64,000 bases of DNA from Andrena cerasifolii (taxonomy: Eukaryota > Arthropoda > Insecta > Hymenoptera > Andrenidae). Positions 42,429 to 53,960 of the stretch are shown here, in pieces. The notes beneath the pieces are model-generated. The model was not told the origin of the DNA. It made no database searches and saw only the letters and a program-made list of their open reading frames with translations. How positions within the stretch are numbered: the stretch's first letter is position 1; each line of letters opens with the position of its first letter. Where the stretch lies: the NCBI RefSeq assembly GCF_050908995.1, contig NC_135118.1, positions 5,270,001-5,334,000 of the forward strand, in the 5' to 3' direction. The translations under genes and the position numbers were made by a program.

Positions 42429-43530
42429 AAGACTAGGAGAAATATTATGAATCTCATTTATTTTCGTAAATGAATGTATTACGAGTTAATCGCGAACGTA
42501 TAAAAAAGGTCTGCAATTTATAATACGTCTTATTAATAACATTAGAACCTATATGAATTCCAGTATAAAATCACAGTAGAGAAGATTCGATATTATTAAC
42601 TGCTGAAGGTGATCTTAAATTGTTATTTAAAAATTTAGAAAAATTGTATCCTGAATTAAGTACCTAATGAGTTTCTTGTGGCTATTAAAGAAGAAATATT
42701 GAAAACAGGAGATAAGACTATTGTACCCCGTATAAAATTTTATAAAACGTCGAAATATAACAGTAACAGATTTTGCCACAAAAAATAGATTCCCTGACGC
42801 ATTGTGCTATTTAAAAATAAATTTTAATACCGAAAGGTAACGTTTCGCTTTGTACAAATTTTGCATTAAATAAATTTACCAATTATATTTAATATCTACT
42901 TTTTCATTTACACAAGTTTTGTATAAATTAGACAGGAAAAATCGTTTAGTTAAAGTTTTCTTGTGCTTTTGATAAATATTATCAACATTATTCCAGAAAT
43001 ATAATTTTTCCAATATTTTCTTCAATTTCTGATTTCCCGAGAAACAAAAAATATCGAGAAATCAACAACAATAGCTGAGATGCGTTTAAATGTGATGATG
43101 GAAAGTTGAAAGTTTGTAAAATGTGGAGTTGAGAAGTTTTAATGCTTGATGGATTTTCGTGTACCTTTTTGGTTGATCAATATCGAGCAATTACACGCCG
43201 TTGTTAACGCGAAATAAAAGTTTACAGCACGGCGGTGTAAAGAGGATTAATTATTAATTCTCGTTTGGTGCTAGGAAGTTTGTTAGGAACTTGTTACGTG
43301 CATGGGGTTACGTACACTCGTACATTATTTATTGCTACGAATATAAAAGAGCTTACAGCGTTTAAAACGTAAACTTCAGTCTGGATGGGTAAGGCTCTTA
43401 AGGGCACCAGGCAGTCGTTCCTGCTTAAAATGAAGTAGTTCTGTTTCAATTAATTACAAAGAGACAAATTCAAATTCAGACTTGTTCTTTGGCATGAAGT
43501 TTTAATAATCTTCTAAGAATTTTCTTTCTA
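42429..43530. other. No recognised feature
   Basis: AT-rich DNA without supported genes or repeats. Confidence 0.45.
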
Positions 43531-43674
43531 TTTTTCTACAAAAAAATTACCAACTGTTCTTTAAATGTTGCTCTTTTAAGCGCAAAAAGTTTTGTAAAAA
43601 TATACGCTTCCGCATCTTTAAAAAAAAATTCACAAGTACTCGCCTCTTTTCGGCCGTCTGACTAGGTATAACCC
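43531..43674 (+). mobile_element. Family X terminus, third copy
   Basis: Matches 1-133 and 23650-23794, from TTTTTCTACAAAAAAATTAC to TGACTAGGTATAACCCC, ending at TTAA 43675-43678. The next sequence, GGGAACACCACTGTGACGG, begins directly at that TTAA and looks like another TTAA-type end. Confidence 0.6.
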
Positions 43675-43678
43675 CTTA

Positions 43679-44411
43679 AGGGAACACCACTGTGACGGCC
43701 GGAAAAGTAAGCAATTTTTAAGAATTTTTTTCAGGAATGATTTACAGTTTTCATAAAACAAAATTATTACCTACCTTTAGTACGCTATCTTAAGAGACTA
43801 TACAAAAAAATAAATGGAAAAACATCCATAAATTTTAATATATTAATTAATCTTCTAGACCCCCCCACGCGAGCTGGTCGAAGGTGTAACTATGGAACAG
43901 CAGGTTCGAAATCAAATTTCATTTTTTTGTTATAAACTATATGAGTGTAGTTTCCGTTGTACTTACGGATTCTTTGATTGAAAACAATTTTTTTTAAATA
44001 CGCTCGAAAAACTGTCCATCTTGTCCGCGGATTTTCTTCAACCACTTTAGATGAAACCGCAATTGACCAAATTGGTTTCTAATTTTGTGTATTTTTTTAA
44101 TGTATGAAGTCATGAAAACGTATTTCAGGAATATTACGTTGAATTCTATAATATAGCCAATGAATTTATTGAAATTTAAGCGTACTAACACTCGAGTGCA
44201 GGGTAAACTTCGTTTCGCAATTAAAAAACCAAAATGTTGGCTAAATTTTAAATTTTCTTAAATTTCAAAAATTTTCATGTCTCAACTTTTGTCCACCAAA
44301 CTTATATTACCCCAAATTTTGTATCCTAAAATTATTAAACCACATAAGTTGTATCCTACAATTATTGTCCCCCAAATTCTGCATTCCAAAATTATTCCAT
44401 TCGAAGATTAT
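43679..44411. other. Possible TTAA element end, otherwise featureless
   Basis: The start (GGGAACACC after TTAA) is element-like but no inverted partner was found. 44280-44410 contains a short degenerate repeat of CCCCAAATT-type phrases. Confidence 0.35.
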
Positions 44412-44413
44412 TA

Positions 44414-45296
44414 AGGTGAACGCCCCAATTTCTGCTGATTTAAGAGGCAACTCGTCACAAAGAAGGTGTAAAAAATTTGTTCATGATCAAAATTTGCAGA
44501 GTAATTGATTAATTCTTTAATAATATATCAACCAATTGAAAAACTATTTAAAACAGATATTTGTAATTAAATATATAATCCTCCTATGTATCTAATTTGT
44601 AATTAAATATATAATCCTCCTATATATCTAATTTGTAATTAAATATATAATCCTCCTATATATCTAATTTGTAATTAAATATATAATCCTCCTATATATC
44701 TAATTTGTAATTAAATATATAATCCTCCTATATATCTAATTTGTAATTAAATATATAATCCTCCTATATATCTAATTTGTAATTAAATATATAATCCTCC
44801 TATATATCTAATTTGTAATTAAATATATAATCCTCCTATATATCTAATTTGTAATTAAATATATAATCCTCCTATATATCTAATTTGTAATTAAATATAT
44901 AATCCTCCTATATATCTAATTTGTAATTAAATATATAATCCTCCTATATATCTAATTTGTAATTAAATATATAATCCTCTTATATATCTAATTTGTAATT
45001 AAATATATAATCCTCCTATATATCTAATTTGTAATTAAATATATAATCCTCCTATACATCTAATTTGTAATTAAATATACAATCCTCCTACATATCTAAT
45101 TTGTAATTAAATATATAATCCTCTAAATGTCCATATTTCTGCTCATGAAAAGTAGCGATGTATGTATTCGCGTAATATCTTAAATAATTTAGAATTATTC
45201 TGTTGCAACTATGGTACAATCGCAACGCATATAATAATAAGAAAAATACGAAATGATCAGAAACGAGGATATGAGCAGAAATTGGGACACTCACCT
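44414..45296. mobile_element. TA-type element (copy C) without the TTAA insertion
   Basis: The ends AGGTGAACGCCCCAATTTCT and the complement of AGAAATTGGGACACTCACCT match copy B at 28073-29281. TA precedes it (44412-44413); the right TA is degraded. The flanks of the TTAA insertion in copy B are contiguous here around 44440. The interior is expanded by a 36-bp minisatellite. Confidence 0.8.
44559..45125 (+). repeat. 36-bp minisatellite, about 16 units
   Basis: The unit is AATTTGTAATTAAATATATA followed by ATCCTCCTATATATCT. Nearly all units are identical; variants (ATGTA, CTCTT, ATACATC, ACATATC) sit mostly at the ends. There are no spacers between units, which rules out a CRISPR array. Copy B lacks the expansion. 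Confidence 0.95.
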
Positions 45297-46122
45297 TCCA
45301 CCCCAAATTTTACACTCCCCACTTCTAACCATCTCCAACAACTCGCAGAACTTTCAAAATCTCCTACAATCCTTTCCCAAGCAGTACTCGTTACGCGCGT
45401 ACGCTCGAAGCCATCAGCAAACATTGCGCTGCGAGTATTATCGATACCAGCACAGGGGTGTGTGTGCTGCCGGCCCAAAAAAAGCGGGAAAAATCGAGGG
45501 CAACGTATCCGAGCCGAGTGACCAGCAAATACTTCCGTTTCTAACAGCGCCAGACCTATTAATAATTCCGCCGAACGATCGTGTTACAGGAGCGCGGCAC
45601 GATTAATCGGCACCGTTTCGAGATGGCCACTCCAATCGCGTTTGGTAATATCAATCCGCCCGTTTTAAATATTGGTCCGCTTAATAGTCGGACAACTGGA
45701 TCGTGAATACTATCGATCGACATCGTTAACCGTACGCCGGCACGGCTCAACGACTGCCGATCCACTTTTTTTCTTCCATCTTCTTTTTTTTTTTTTTACA
45801 CCCCGTTGTGCCGCGCTCGGGCTCGAGTTCCATATCCCACTTACAATACCGATTGATTACGTGCAATTGCAAAAGCTCGATCGCTGCAGAGACGTAAAGG
45901 GCGGGACGAAAGTCGCGATGCGACGGAGGACGTGTCGAGGGTGTTTGAGCACGCAACTGATTGGATTTATGGCGTAATTGCCAATTATCGGCTATTTCTC
46001 TTAAGCTGTCGTTAACAACGTACATTCAGCGGGGATGGAAGTCATCTTAATCGAAAAACAGGCGTGACTAAAGCAGGGTTCACTTTCGAGAATTTCAATT
46101 TTAGTGGGCTCGGGATTACTGC
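45297..46122. other. GC-rich DNA without a recognised gene
   Basis: 45370-46010 is GC-rich with overlapping open frames up to 119 codons; none is recognisable. A poly-T/CTT tract lies at 45766-45798. Confidence 0.4.
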
Positions 46123-48253
46123 GGGGGAGGCCGGGGTAGGTTGTGACACGGGGTGAATTTTAACATAAGTAAAATCTTTTGAACGACACATCTGGTAATC
46201 CACAGCATGCGAGAGCTGCTTGACGATATCAGCACCGTCGCACAGTGGTTCGAGTATACTACATGCCAGCTGGACAAAATTATTTTTTCGCGGTATTGGG
46301 TTTATATGGGGTTCAAATTGTAGCACAGTTTATTATTTCACCAAAAATATCAATAAAATAAAAATATGACTAATTCAGTAAAGGAAAAAGAACAAAACGA
46401 CAGTACATATTGTACTATAATTATCATCTATATATAAATTATTTATATTAGAAAGATAGGGATTCAATAATGAACTTATTATACTACAAATAATTTATAT
46501 AAATACGTTTATATTTATGAATTGGTGTATGAATAAATATATATTCCGTTATATAAATACATTTGAACTATATGGATATATAAATTATTTATAGATCAGG
46601 AGATAATTATACAACAAGAAGCTTATTGATATATAAGTAATTTATACATAAATCAAAATTTATCTACTGATATACCATTATCTATAAATAAACCTTTCGA
46701 ACTTATTAATATATTGATTATCTAGGGGTTCATCAAATTAATAATTGATTTAGTTCAGTGTAATCCATAAATCTATTAATAATGATTTAAATAGTTCAAT
46801 ATATATATATAGGTATATAAATAATTTATATTCATATAGATTATCTATATAATATAATATAAATATATATAGGTATATAAATTATTTATATACCTATATA
46901 TTATCATTATAACATTATGATTATTCCTGTAATTTCTGAGTTTTCTATGGAATTTTAAAAAAATTTCGAGCCACTGTTGACTCACCTAACATAAAATGGC
47001 TATTAAAACAGTATTTTACTATATGTTCCACGTCGTTCCACGCAACAAGGGTTGAATGTACGGAAAGTAGAGACTTTCTAGATTTTTTTTAATCACATGA
47101 TCGATCTGCAAAAATTTGCGAAACTATATTTTGTGAATTGAGGGCTCGGATGCAATAAGGGGACTAGCGCTCGAAAGTGGGAAAAATTATTGTCCAAACG
47201 TTAAGAAATATTGGGAAATTAAAAGTTGTTAAACTGTATTTTAAAAAATATAGTGTTGTAAAGCTCGCCACGACACACCATTTTTCTATTTACAGCTTGT
47301 TTATCCAATCATTAGTATTCGAGATAAAAATTATAAACAAAAAAAATTTCTTCGACCAAAATTATTATTTCTTTAAACATAAATTGTGATAACTTGAGTA
47401 AATATTAACGGAGAGTTATGAGACTTGAAATATAAAACTCAGAAAACTCTAGCGAAACCGTGGAATGTATGCACCGAACCCTTATGTTAAAAAATTTAAT
47501 AATATTTAATTTAAAAGTAATACTGGACATAACACATGGCTTTCAACGTTCGTCGTTAAAAAGTATCCAGGGAATTTTGAGGTACATATAATTTGCAGCG
47601 ACAAAGTTTTTTCTTAATATACAAGGAAGTTTTTTACCAATTTTCACACTGATTAATAAATAATTATAGAAAATATAACGATATATATAAATCCCGCGCG
47701 GCACCAACAGTCAGCGACCGCGTATAATGCGCTATTTAGCAGTTTTAGCACTCGCGTTGTCAGAAACTGTAACAGATTTTTCATTTTTTCGGGGGCTGGT
47801 TTCTGTTCCACCACACCGCGTGGTTTCCTAGCCAGCTGATAGGTCAGATCCTAAGCGTTAGGATATTGCGCACACGACTCAAGCATCTTTTCTTCGCAGC
47901 GCAGTTTACTCAGGTCACTTTACCCGGAATGTGTACTCGGTGAAAAATTAATTATTTAATAATGTTGGGATTAATTCGCCCAAACAAAATTTGAGTTAAA
48001 TTTAATATAGGTATTTAAGACTCATTTATCTAAAAAGCTAAATTGAAAAGAAAAACAATCGGAAGTCAAAAATTAATTTTAATGTTTTTAAATAAATTTA
48101 CATTTACATTTTTCGATATCTGAATGTGCATAATTATCATTATTATACTACGTACATTCATTACGTTACCAACATTTGTAAATATATTCTATTTTTAAAT
48201 AACAAATTAAGACAGCTCATTTCACCCCAAGGCTCACTTTGCCCGAGCTCCCC
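46123..48253. mobile_element. Candidate TA-type element, GGGGAGGCCGGGG family
   Basis: The left end GGGGGAGGCCGGGGTAGGTT resembles that of the element at 10982, and the right end is a diverged inverted partner (CCCGAGCTCCCC followed by TA at 48254-48255). Both ends continue inward with a GGGGTGAA motif. The 2.1-kb body includes a TATATAAATTATTTATA-rich tract at about 46400-46920 and short open frames, but no transposase. The left TA is not preserved. Confidence 0.5.
46400..46920. repeat. AT-rich tract of TATAAATAATTTATA-type palindromes
   Basis: Low-complexity DNA dominated by alternating TATA and AATTTAT phrases; 46800-46905 contains a close duplicate of ATAGGTATATAAATAATTTA-like units. It is prone to cruciform or slippage structures. 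Confidence 0.6.
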
Positions 48254-48255
48254 TA

Positions 48256-48600
48256 CAATTTCAGTAGTCTCATTCAACGGGAGTGCTTATGTTTCTCATG
48301 AGATGTACAAAGAATGGAATAAAGAGGCTGGGTTGGTGTATCTAACATCCCCTAGGCTCTAGGCTGTGTAATTTAAAAATTTAAAAAAGTGGACCTGGTT
48401 CTTGTTATCGGTGTGAAATGGAAAATTGTTAATGGCACGTATAGATGACGATGGTTTATTGCAAATATCTTACTTTTGGTAATAAATGTATTACAGTTAA
48501 CCGGATATTCGAAAATCCCTAGTTTTTTGTCTGAAAAAGGTGTATTTATATACCCAGAAAAGGTAGCCAGATTTACGAAAGGCGTGTTATTCAAACAAAA
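48256..48600. other. No recognised feature
   Basis: Mixed-composition DNA; open frames on both strands at 48373-48670 run into the next element and are not recognised. Confidence 0.4.
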
Positions 48601-48602
48601 TA

Positions 48603-49451
48603 GGGTAAAGGACCCATATACCGGGCGACCCCCTATTTGCGGACACAATATTCATTTTCATGAATTATAAAATCCAAGCTATATAAAGTAAAATATAATA
48701 TTCTTACACTAACATTTGAAATTATAGTTTTCTAAATAAATGAAGGTTTTTATAATTAATGCAGGTTAAACATGTAAAAAATGTATAGAAATTCTCATTC
48801 TAGCAATTATCGGCATTTGACCATTTTCATTATCAAAATGGCTAAGCATCACTTACATTTAAGAGTCGATATAATAATAATTCAATTGATATAATATACA
48901 AAAATGATTATGTAGTGATAGTACTAAGTTTAAATAATAGTAAATAAAATGCATATGGAGGTGATTTAATAATATTCTAAACAATTAAAGCGAATCCGGA
49001 GACTGCGTTAATATTCGTGTTGACTCGACAGTTACCGGATGTTAAAATAACAATATTTGTGAAGATTTAAGAAAATATTTTATATTACAAGGAGCACGTT
49101 ACACGTCAAAATTAAGAACAAATATTAGGACAAAAAACCAGGACCAGAATCTCACGAAGATGTTTTAGTTAAGTGGATAATGCATCTAGACAGTCTCCGA
49201 TAGCTCGGGGACGGTAAATAGTTCTCAAGCTTTAAGCGTGTCCGGTAATTACGACAAAATTTTGTTTCACATTTTTACTAATATCCCTTTAATATTTCGT
49301 TATTTATTTAAATCAAAAAGTCCTGAACTTACGAAAACGCTTAATAATCAGTTCAATGCAAAAAATTCCCAGAATGTATGAAAACTTATGTTGAAATTCT
49401 TAAATAACTTTCATGCCATCACTAAATGTCCGGTATATGGGCCCTATACCC
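48603..49451 (+). mobile_element. TA-flanked, probably pogo-type deleted element
   Basis: TA at 48601-48602 and 49452-49453 flanks inverted ends GGGTAAAGGACCCATATACC and the complement of GGTATATGGGCCCTATACCC. The 849-bp body retains a short stretch resembling the DNA-binding region of pogo-like transposases (49094-49203). The catalytic domain is missing. Confidence 0.7.
49094..49203 (+). pseudogene. Degenerate pogo-like transposase fragment
   Basis: One frame gives ARYTSKLRTNIRTK; after a +1 shift near 49133 it continues KKPGPESHEDVLVKWIMHLD before a TAG at 49201. The order (a short helix, a K-P-G-P linker, then an acidic E.D.LV.WI.HL helix) matches the psq/CENP-B-type N-terminal region of pogo/Tigger transposases. 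The fragment is short and frameshifted, so the call rests on pattern alone. Confidence 0.4.
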
Positions 49452-49453
49452 TA

Positions 49454-49840
49454 CTGTGAAGAATTTTATTCCCAAAATTACCTAATTGTAAGCTTAATGC
49501 TGGATAAGCGAATGCACCCAATAGGGGCTTTATGGCCATTCGCATAGAATCCCATTATTTCTAGGAATTATGGTGAAATCCTTCAGCAGCATATTTTCGA
49601 GGTCCTAATCCATGAAACATTACTACAAAGCCGATTTGCTGAGAATTCTACACTGCTTTACTTCCCCCTTTAAACACCCCCCGTATTTTGTCTTCCTGGT
49701 CCAGTAGAATGCTTATAGCTTCGTTGTTTCTAATAATGTTGCCTTCATCCTCAAGGAATATATTTACTCTACACTATAAGGAAAACATAAGAAAATGAAT
49801 GTTCGAAAGATCTACCCTACAATCCCCTCTACTTAAAACA
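49454..49840. other. No recognised feature
   Basis: AT-rich unique-looking sequence between two elements. Confidence 0.4.
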
Positions 49841-50313
49841 TAGATTCTCAACCTTTCGTGACCTGTGGCCGCGTGTTGAGTTTCATATTTTTTTGTGGGT
49901 CCACCCATAATAGTTGCTCGGAGGAAAGAGAAATAAAAAAATAAACATTAAAAATTGCACCGTTCCTTTTAAAATTACAAAATGGATTTTTAATAAAAAT
50001 AATTATAACATATTTTTTATGAACTACACATACGATCCGGCTTATATAATATATATTCGTTTGTAAAAACAAAATATTGACTTTATTTAATCACTAAATT
50101 GAACATTTTCTTATCAAATTTAATTTTGTATTTTATTTAAATATAATATTTTTATGAATTTATATTTCTGTAATAATTCACTTATTGAATTTTAAACGTT
50201 TTCATAAAATCCTGACTGTGACTCCCTTAGAATTTGCTCTAGCTCCGCTTAAACTTGATTTTTTATCTGTGGCTCCCTTGAAACGTTCCGTTGCCACCGG
50301 TTGAGAAACACTG
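49841..50313. mobile_element. Probable hAT-like non-autonomous element
   Basis: The right end, CCACCGGTTGAGAAACACTG, and the left end, GATTCTCAACCTTTCGTGAC, are imperfect inverted partners of the CAGTGTTTCTCAACC type seen in hAT elements. Flanks CTTAAAAC and GTTAAAAG could be a decayed 8-bp duplication. Both subterminal parts carry repeated short GTGGCTCCC-like or GGGTCCACCC-like motifs. No transposase. Confidence 0.55.
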
Positions 50314-50675
50314 GTTAAAAGCACCTCTATATATATCTTCGTATATCCAGGTCCTAATCACACGATTTTCGGTCCACCCTGTGAAGAACGGAAACGAGAG
50401 AGTTTCCCTGAATCGTGCACGAGCTCCTCTGGCTGTTCGAGGCTCGATCAATCCCACGATACCAAAATGCCACTAGGAAGCCCAGATATAGGTGCTCTTT
50501 AACATTCGACGCTGTAACGGCGGATGAAATGAACGTAAAATACAGTGCCTGCTCATACGTATTCGTCCAAATGGATTGTATAAATATACAAACTTGGTTT
50601 ATCGTTAAAATAATTCCACACAAAATGTCTGACAAAAACGATACAGTGCCCAGCGTAGAGAATAAAGCTGTAAAT
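50314..50675. other. No recognised feature
   Basis: Open frames on both strands (50354-50723) are unrecognised. Confidence 0.4.
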
Positions 50676-52045
50676 ATTCGAATAATTCAAATAACTTCGA
50701 ATACAAATCGTTTCTTCGAATAATTAGGAGTATTCGAATATTAGAACATTATTAATAACTTTGGATCTCTATTAGTCTTTGGTAGTTTTAGCTTCCAATG
50801 AAAACGTCTGCTTATACCAATATTTCAAAGTTTGTGTTGAAAATGAAGTCGCGTACATCGATTGCGGAGCAAAATTGGGCTTTTTCCAATTGTTTCGAAT
50901 AATTCTATACGTATATAACGTAATTATCCGAATAGATTTTTTTTAGTACAATATTTTATTTAAAAATACAAATTTACTCTTTGCAACAAATTACATCGTC
51001 TATTTATTCGAATAATTCATCATTATCTATTTGAATAATTTGTTTCAATAACGATTGTAAAATATTTAGAATAATAATACTAATAATGGAGGGTGGTTTT
51101 CGTTTCAAAATGTATAAATTTTCCAAAGATCAATAAATTTCCGAATTTATAGTTTGAAAAACAAATAATTGTAAAGGCCAATATGAAAAGAATTTCACGG
51201 TAGAGTGTGAAACAATGTTTCATGTTCAGATTCCTATTCGGTACAATCCGAAATGCCAATACTCCGAATATCCGAATACTTACACCAAATTATTCGAACT
51301 CTCCAAATATTCGAATACCCCTAATTATTCGAACTCTCCGAATATTCGAAAACCTCCAATTACTCGAATTCCCCGAATATTCGAATCCCCTAATTATTCG
51401 GTACAATCCGAAATGCGAATACTTCGAATATTCGAATACTTACTCCTAATTATTCGAACTCTCCGAATATTCGAATACTTACTCCTAATTATTCGAACTC
51501 TCCGAATATTCGAATACCTCCAATTATTCGAATTCTCCGAATATTCGAACTCATTAAATATTCGTATACCCCTAATTATTCGAACTCTCCGAATATTCGA
51601 ATACTTACTCCTAATTATTCGAACTCCCCGAATATTCGAATACCCCTTATTATTCGAACTCTCCGAATATTCGAATACTTCCAAGTATTCGAATTCTCCG
51701 AATATTCGAACGCTTCAAATATTCGTATACCCCTAATTATTCGAACTCCCCAAATATTCGAATACCCCTAATTATTCGAACTCTCCGAATATTCGAATAA
51801 CTCCAATTATTCGGATTCTCCGAATATTCGAATATCCCTAATTATTCGGTACAATCCGAAATGCGAATGCTCCTAATTATTCGAACTCTCCGAATATTCG
51901 TATACCCCTAATTATTCGAACTGTTCAAATATTCGAATACTCCTAATTATTCGAATATTTGAATACCAGAAAATTCGAATCTGAGATTTAAATATTCGAA
52001 TATTCAATATTAGATTATTCGAATATTCGTTAGAGCCCTAAAGTA
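50676..52045. repeat. TTCGAATA-rich region with 36-39-bp tandem units
   Basis: From about 51235 to 52000, units such as CTAATTATTCGAACTCTCCG followed by AATATTCGAATAC recur with 36-39-bp spacing. Each contains the palindrome ATTCGAAT or a variant. Looser TTCGAATAA motifs extend left to about 50676. The right edge GAATATTCGTTAGAGCCCTA resembles a hAT-type terminus (TAGGGCTCTAAC in complement), so the array may be the expanded subterminal repeat of such an element. The left terminus is uncertain. Confidence 0.85.
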
Positions 52046-53310
52046 GGGGACCCTACTTTCATTTAAAAAAAAGTTTACTAACCGAAATATTTCCTTGATT
52101 TAAAATTCAACGTCCTCTATGTTGATATCCTTGGTTTTTATGGTGTTGAAGTGTAATCCTGAAGGTAATTTCTTTATTTTTAGTATGTTACTTCTGTGCC
52201 ATTCTTACTGAATAAAATTTTGCAATTTATCTGTAGGCATGGAGGCAATAACTGAGTAGGTACCTACCTACTTTCTTTGCAAGTATAGAAAGTGACAAAT
52301 TCAACGAAACGTCCTCATAAACAGAAGGAACCATTGATAATAGCTGGTATCATACTCCAAGAAAATTTACAACCTACTTTATTCTACCTTCTTCGTCTCT
52401 CCAAGTTTTCTCGTGGAACCAATTCTGCATTGTAGGTATTTCTCAGCTCTTCCGAATCCGAATATAAAAACTTGTCATGCATGCGGTAACAGAGGGAGCG
52501 TAATGGCGGGATAATAATTGTGAACAGTAATGTACGTCGAAGGTCGTCGAGCAGAGAGGACGCTAAACGCGCGGAAACGTCTGTGAAATTATGGGGAGGG
52601 ACACAATGCGTCGTTACTTAGGAAATTAATGATAGGGCTTCCCGAGTAGATCGACTGGTTTTTTGTGATAAGTGTTCCTGCTCACCTACCCCGACATTTA
52701 CGGCGTGAAATTTCACGGAGCTTTCAACGAACTCAATGGACCATGGCGCTGCACTGCCCTGGCCCCTCCCCTCTAACGGGAGTCGAAAATCAACCGTGCA
52801 ATATGCACACTTTGTGGATCGTTACCGTGCAACGATCCGTGATAAATCGTTGGCAGACACATTTGTAATGTCCGCTACGTGACAAAGTCGATTTATCGTT
52901 ATCTAGAGAGTTCTGCAGCTGGGGGATTTTTGGCGACTGGCATTTTGGGGGTGCGGTGTTCGGACCTTCTACTAACCGAATGTTCTAAAAAGTTGCAACA
53001 AAAATAGGAAATACGAACGGACTGGTTTTTCGTTCAGCACAGCGTGGGCACCGATTGGCGATATTTATCTAATCTGTTCGTACGGGCTGCGCTTACTATT
53101 TGAGGCCGTATCAAACGCCGCATCGAACGAAAAACCTGTCGGTTGTTATTTCCAGTTTTTGTTACAACCATTTAATAAAGCATTTATAAGCCTATGTTTG
53201 TATGACTTTTTTTCTCTTATTTTTACTCATACAATATGTTGGCACTGGGTTTTGCGGGAAAAACAGGAGACACTCTGTATACGATGCCATTAAAGAGGAA
53301 CCGCGTAGTG
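52046..53310. other. Unique DNA, no recognised gene
   Basis: Includes a GC-richer patch at 52490-52900 and the inverted repeat listed at 52988-53173. Short open frames only. Confidence 0.4.
52988..53173. repeat. Short inverted-repeat element
   Basis: AAAGTTGCAACAAAAATAGG on the left and the complement of CCAGTTTTTGTTACAACCAT on the right are diverged partners; both continue to a shared GGTTTTTCGTTC core. It is 186 bp with no clear duplication. Confidence 0.6.
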
Positions 53311-53314
53311 TTAA

Positions 53315-53626
53315 GGGGCTGTCCTTAAGTTATGTAAGGGTAATTTTGACGAATTCTTACCTCCTCCCTCACCCAGTATAAGAATTCGTAACATTTGATA
53401 TTCCAACCCCCTTACGTAATATTTTTTACATTTAATTTTTTTAATTATTAAAATTCTTTTGGAGGTTTATATAATTCATTTAACTGGGGTCCGGGAAATT
53501 TAAACCAAAACTACTTTTAAAAAATATTACGTAAGACGCCACCTAACCCCCTCCCCATAAGAAAATCTAAGAAATTCGCGACCCCTTCTCCCCCCAAAAA
53601 AGCCTTACGCAATTTAAGAACGACCC
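53315..53626. mobile_element. TTAA-flanked MITE (GGGGCTGTCCTTAA ends)
   Basis: TTAA at 53311-53314 and 53627-53630 flanks ends GGGGCTGTCCTTAAGTTATG and the complement of CGCAATTTAAGAACGACCC. Inner TTACGTAATATTTTT motifs are also inverted. 312 bp, non-coding. Confidence 0.85.
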
Positions 53627-53734
53627 TTAACTGCTGTGACGAAACAGGAGATAATTCAGAAGCTAGAAAATAAGACCCTCTATAAAAAAGGAGAATTCTT
53701 GCAAACACGAGGGAAAAAATTCTGTCTGATTTAC

Positions 53735-53960
53735 ATAATCATAATAATTTACATAATCATAATATTTATGTAATCATAATAATAATAATTCTTTATTTCA
53801 CAGTAGACACTGCGATAGGAAACATATAAGTCGACAAGAAAGAGAAAAATAGTTAGAAACTATATAGCGTAGGACATGTAAAAGTAGAAGAGTGCAAAAG
53901 GCGAGGTACAGCTGTCACCTGTTGTTAACTTAACCACTTAAAACTACTTAAAACTACCAC
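53735..53960 (-). mobile_element. Possible LINE 3' end
   Basis: On the minus strand GAAATAAAG precedes a run of ATTATTATT-type repeats (about 53735-53795), similar in layout to the 3' end of the LINE at 24408-25317. No reverse transcriptase sequence is visible upstream, so the call is tentative. Confidence 0.25.

Noticed and set aside
44559..45125. Regular 36-bp repeats that could suggest a CRISPR array
   Set aside because: The units are directly adjacent with no unique spacers, and the context is eukaryotic transposon DNA.
51215..51736. A 173-codon open frame with repeating RIFEY-like peptides
   Set aside because: It is created by the TTCGAATA tandem units, whose 36- or 39-bp length keeps frame; the antisense strand is open for the same reason.
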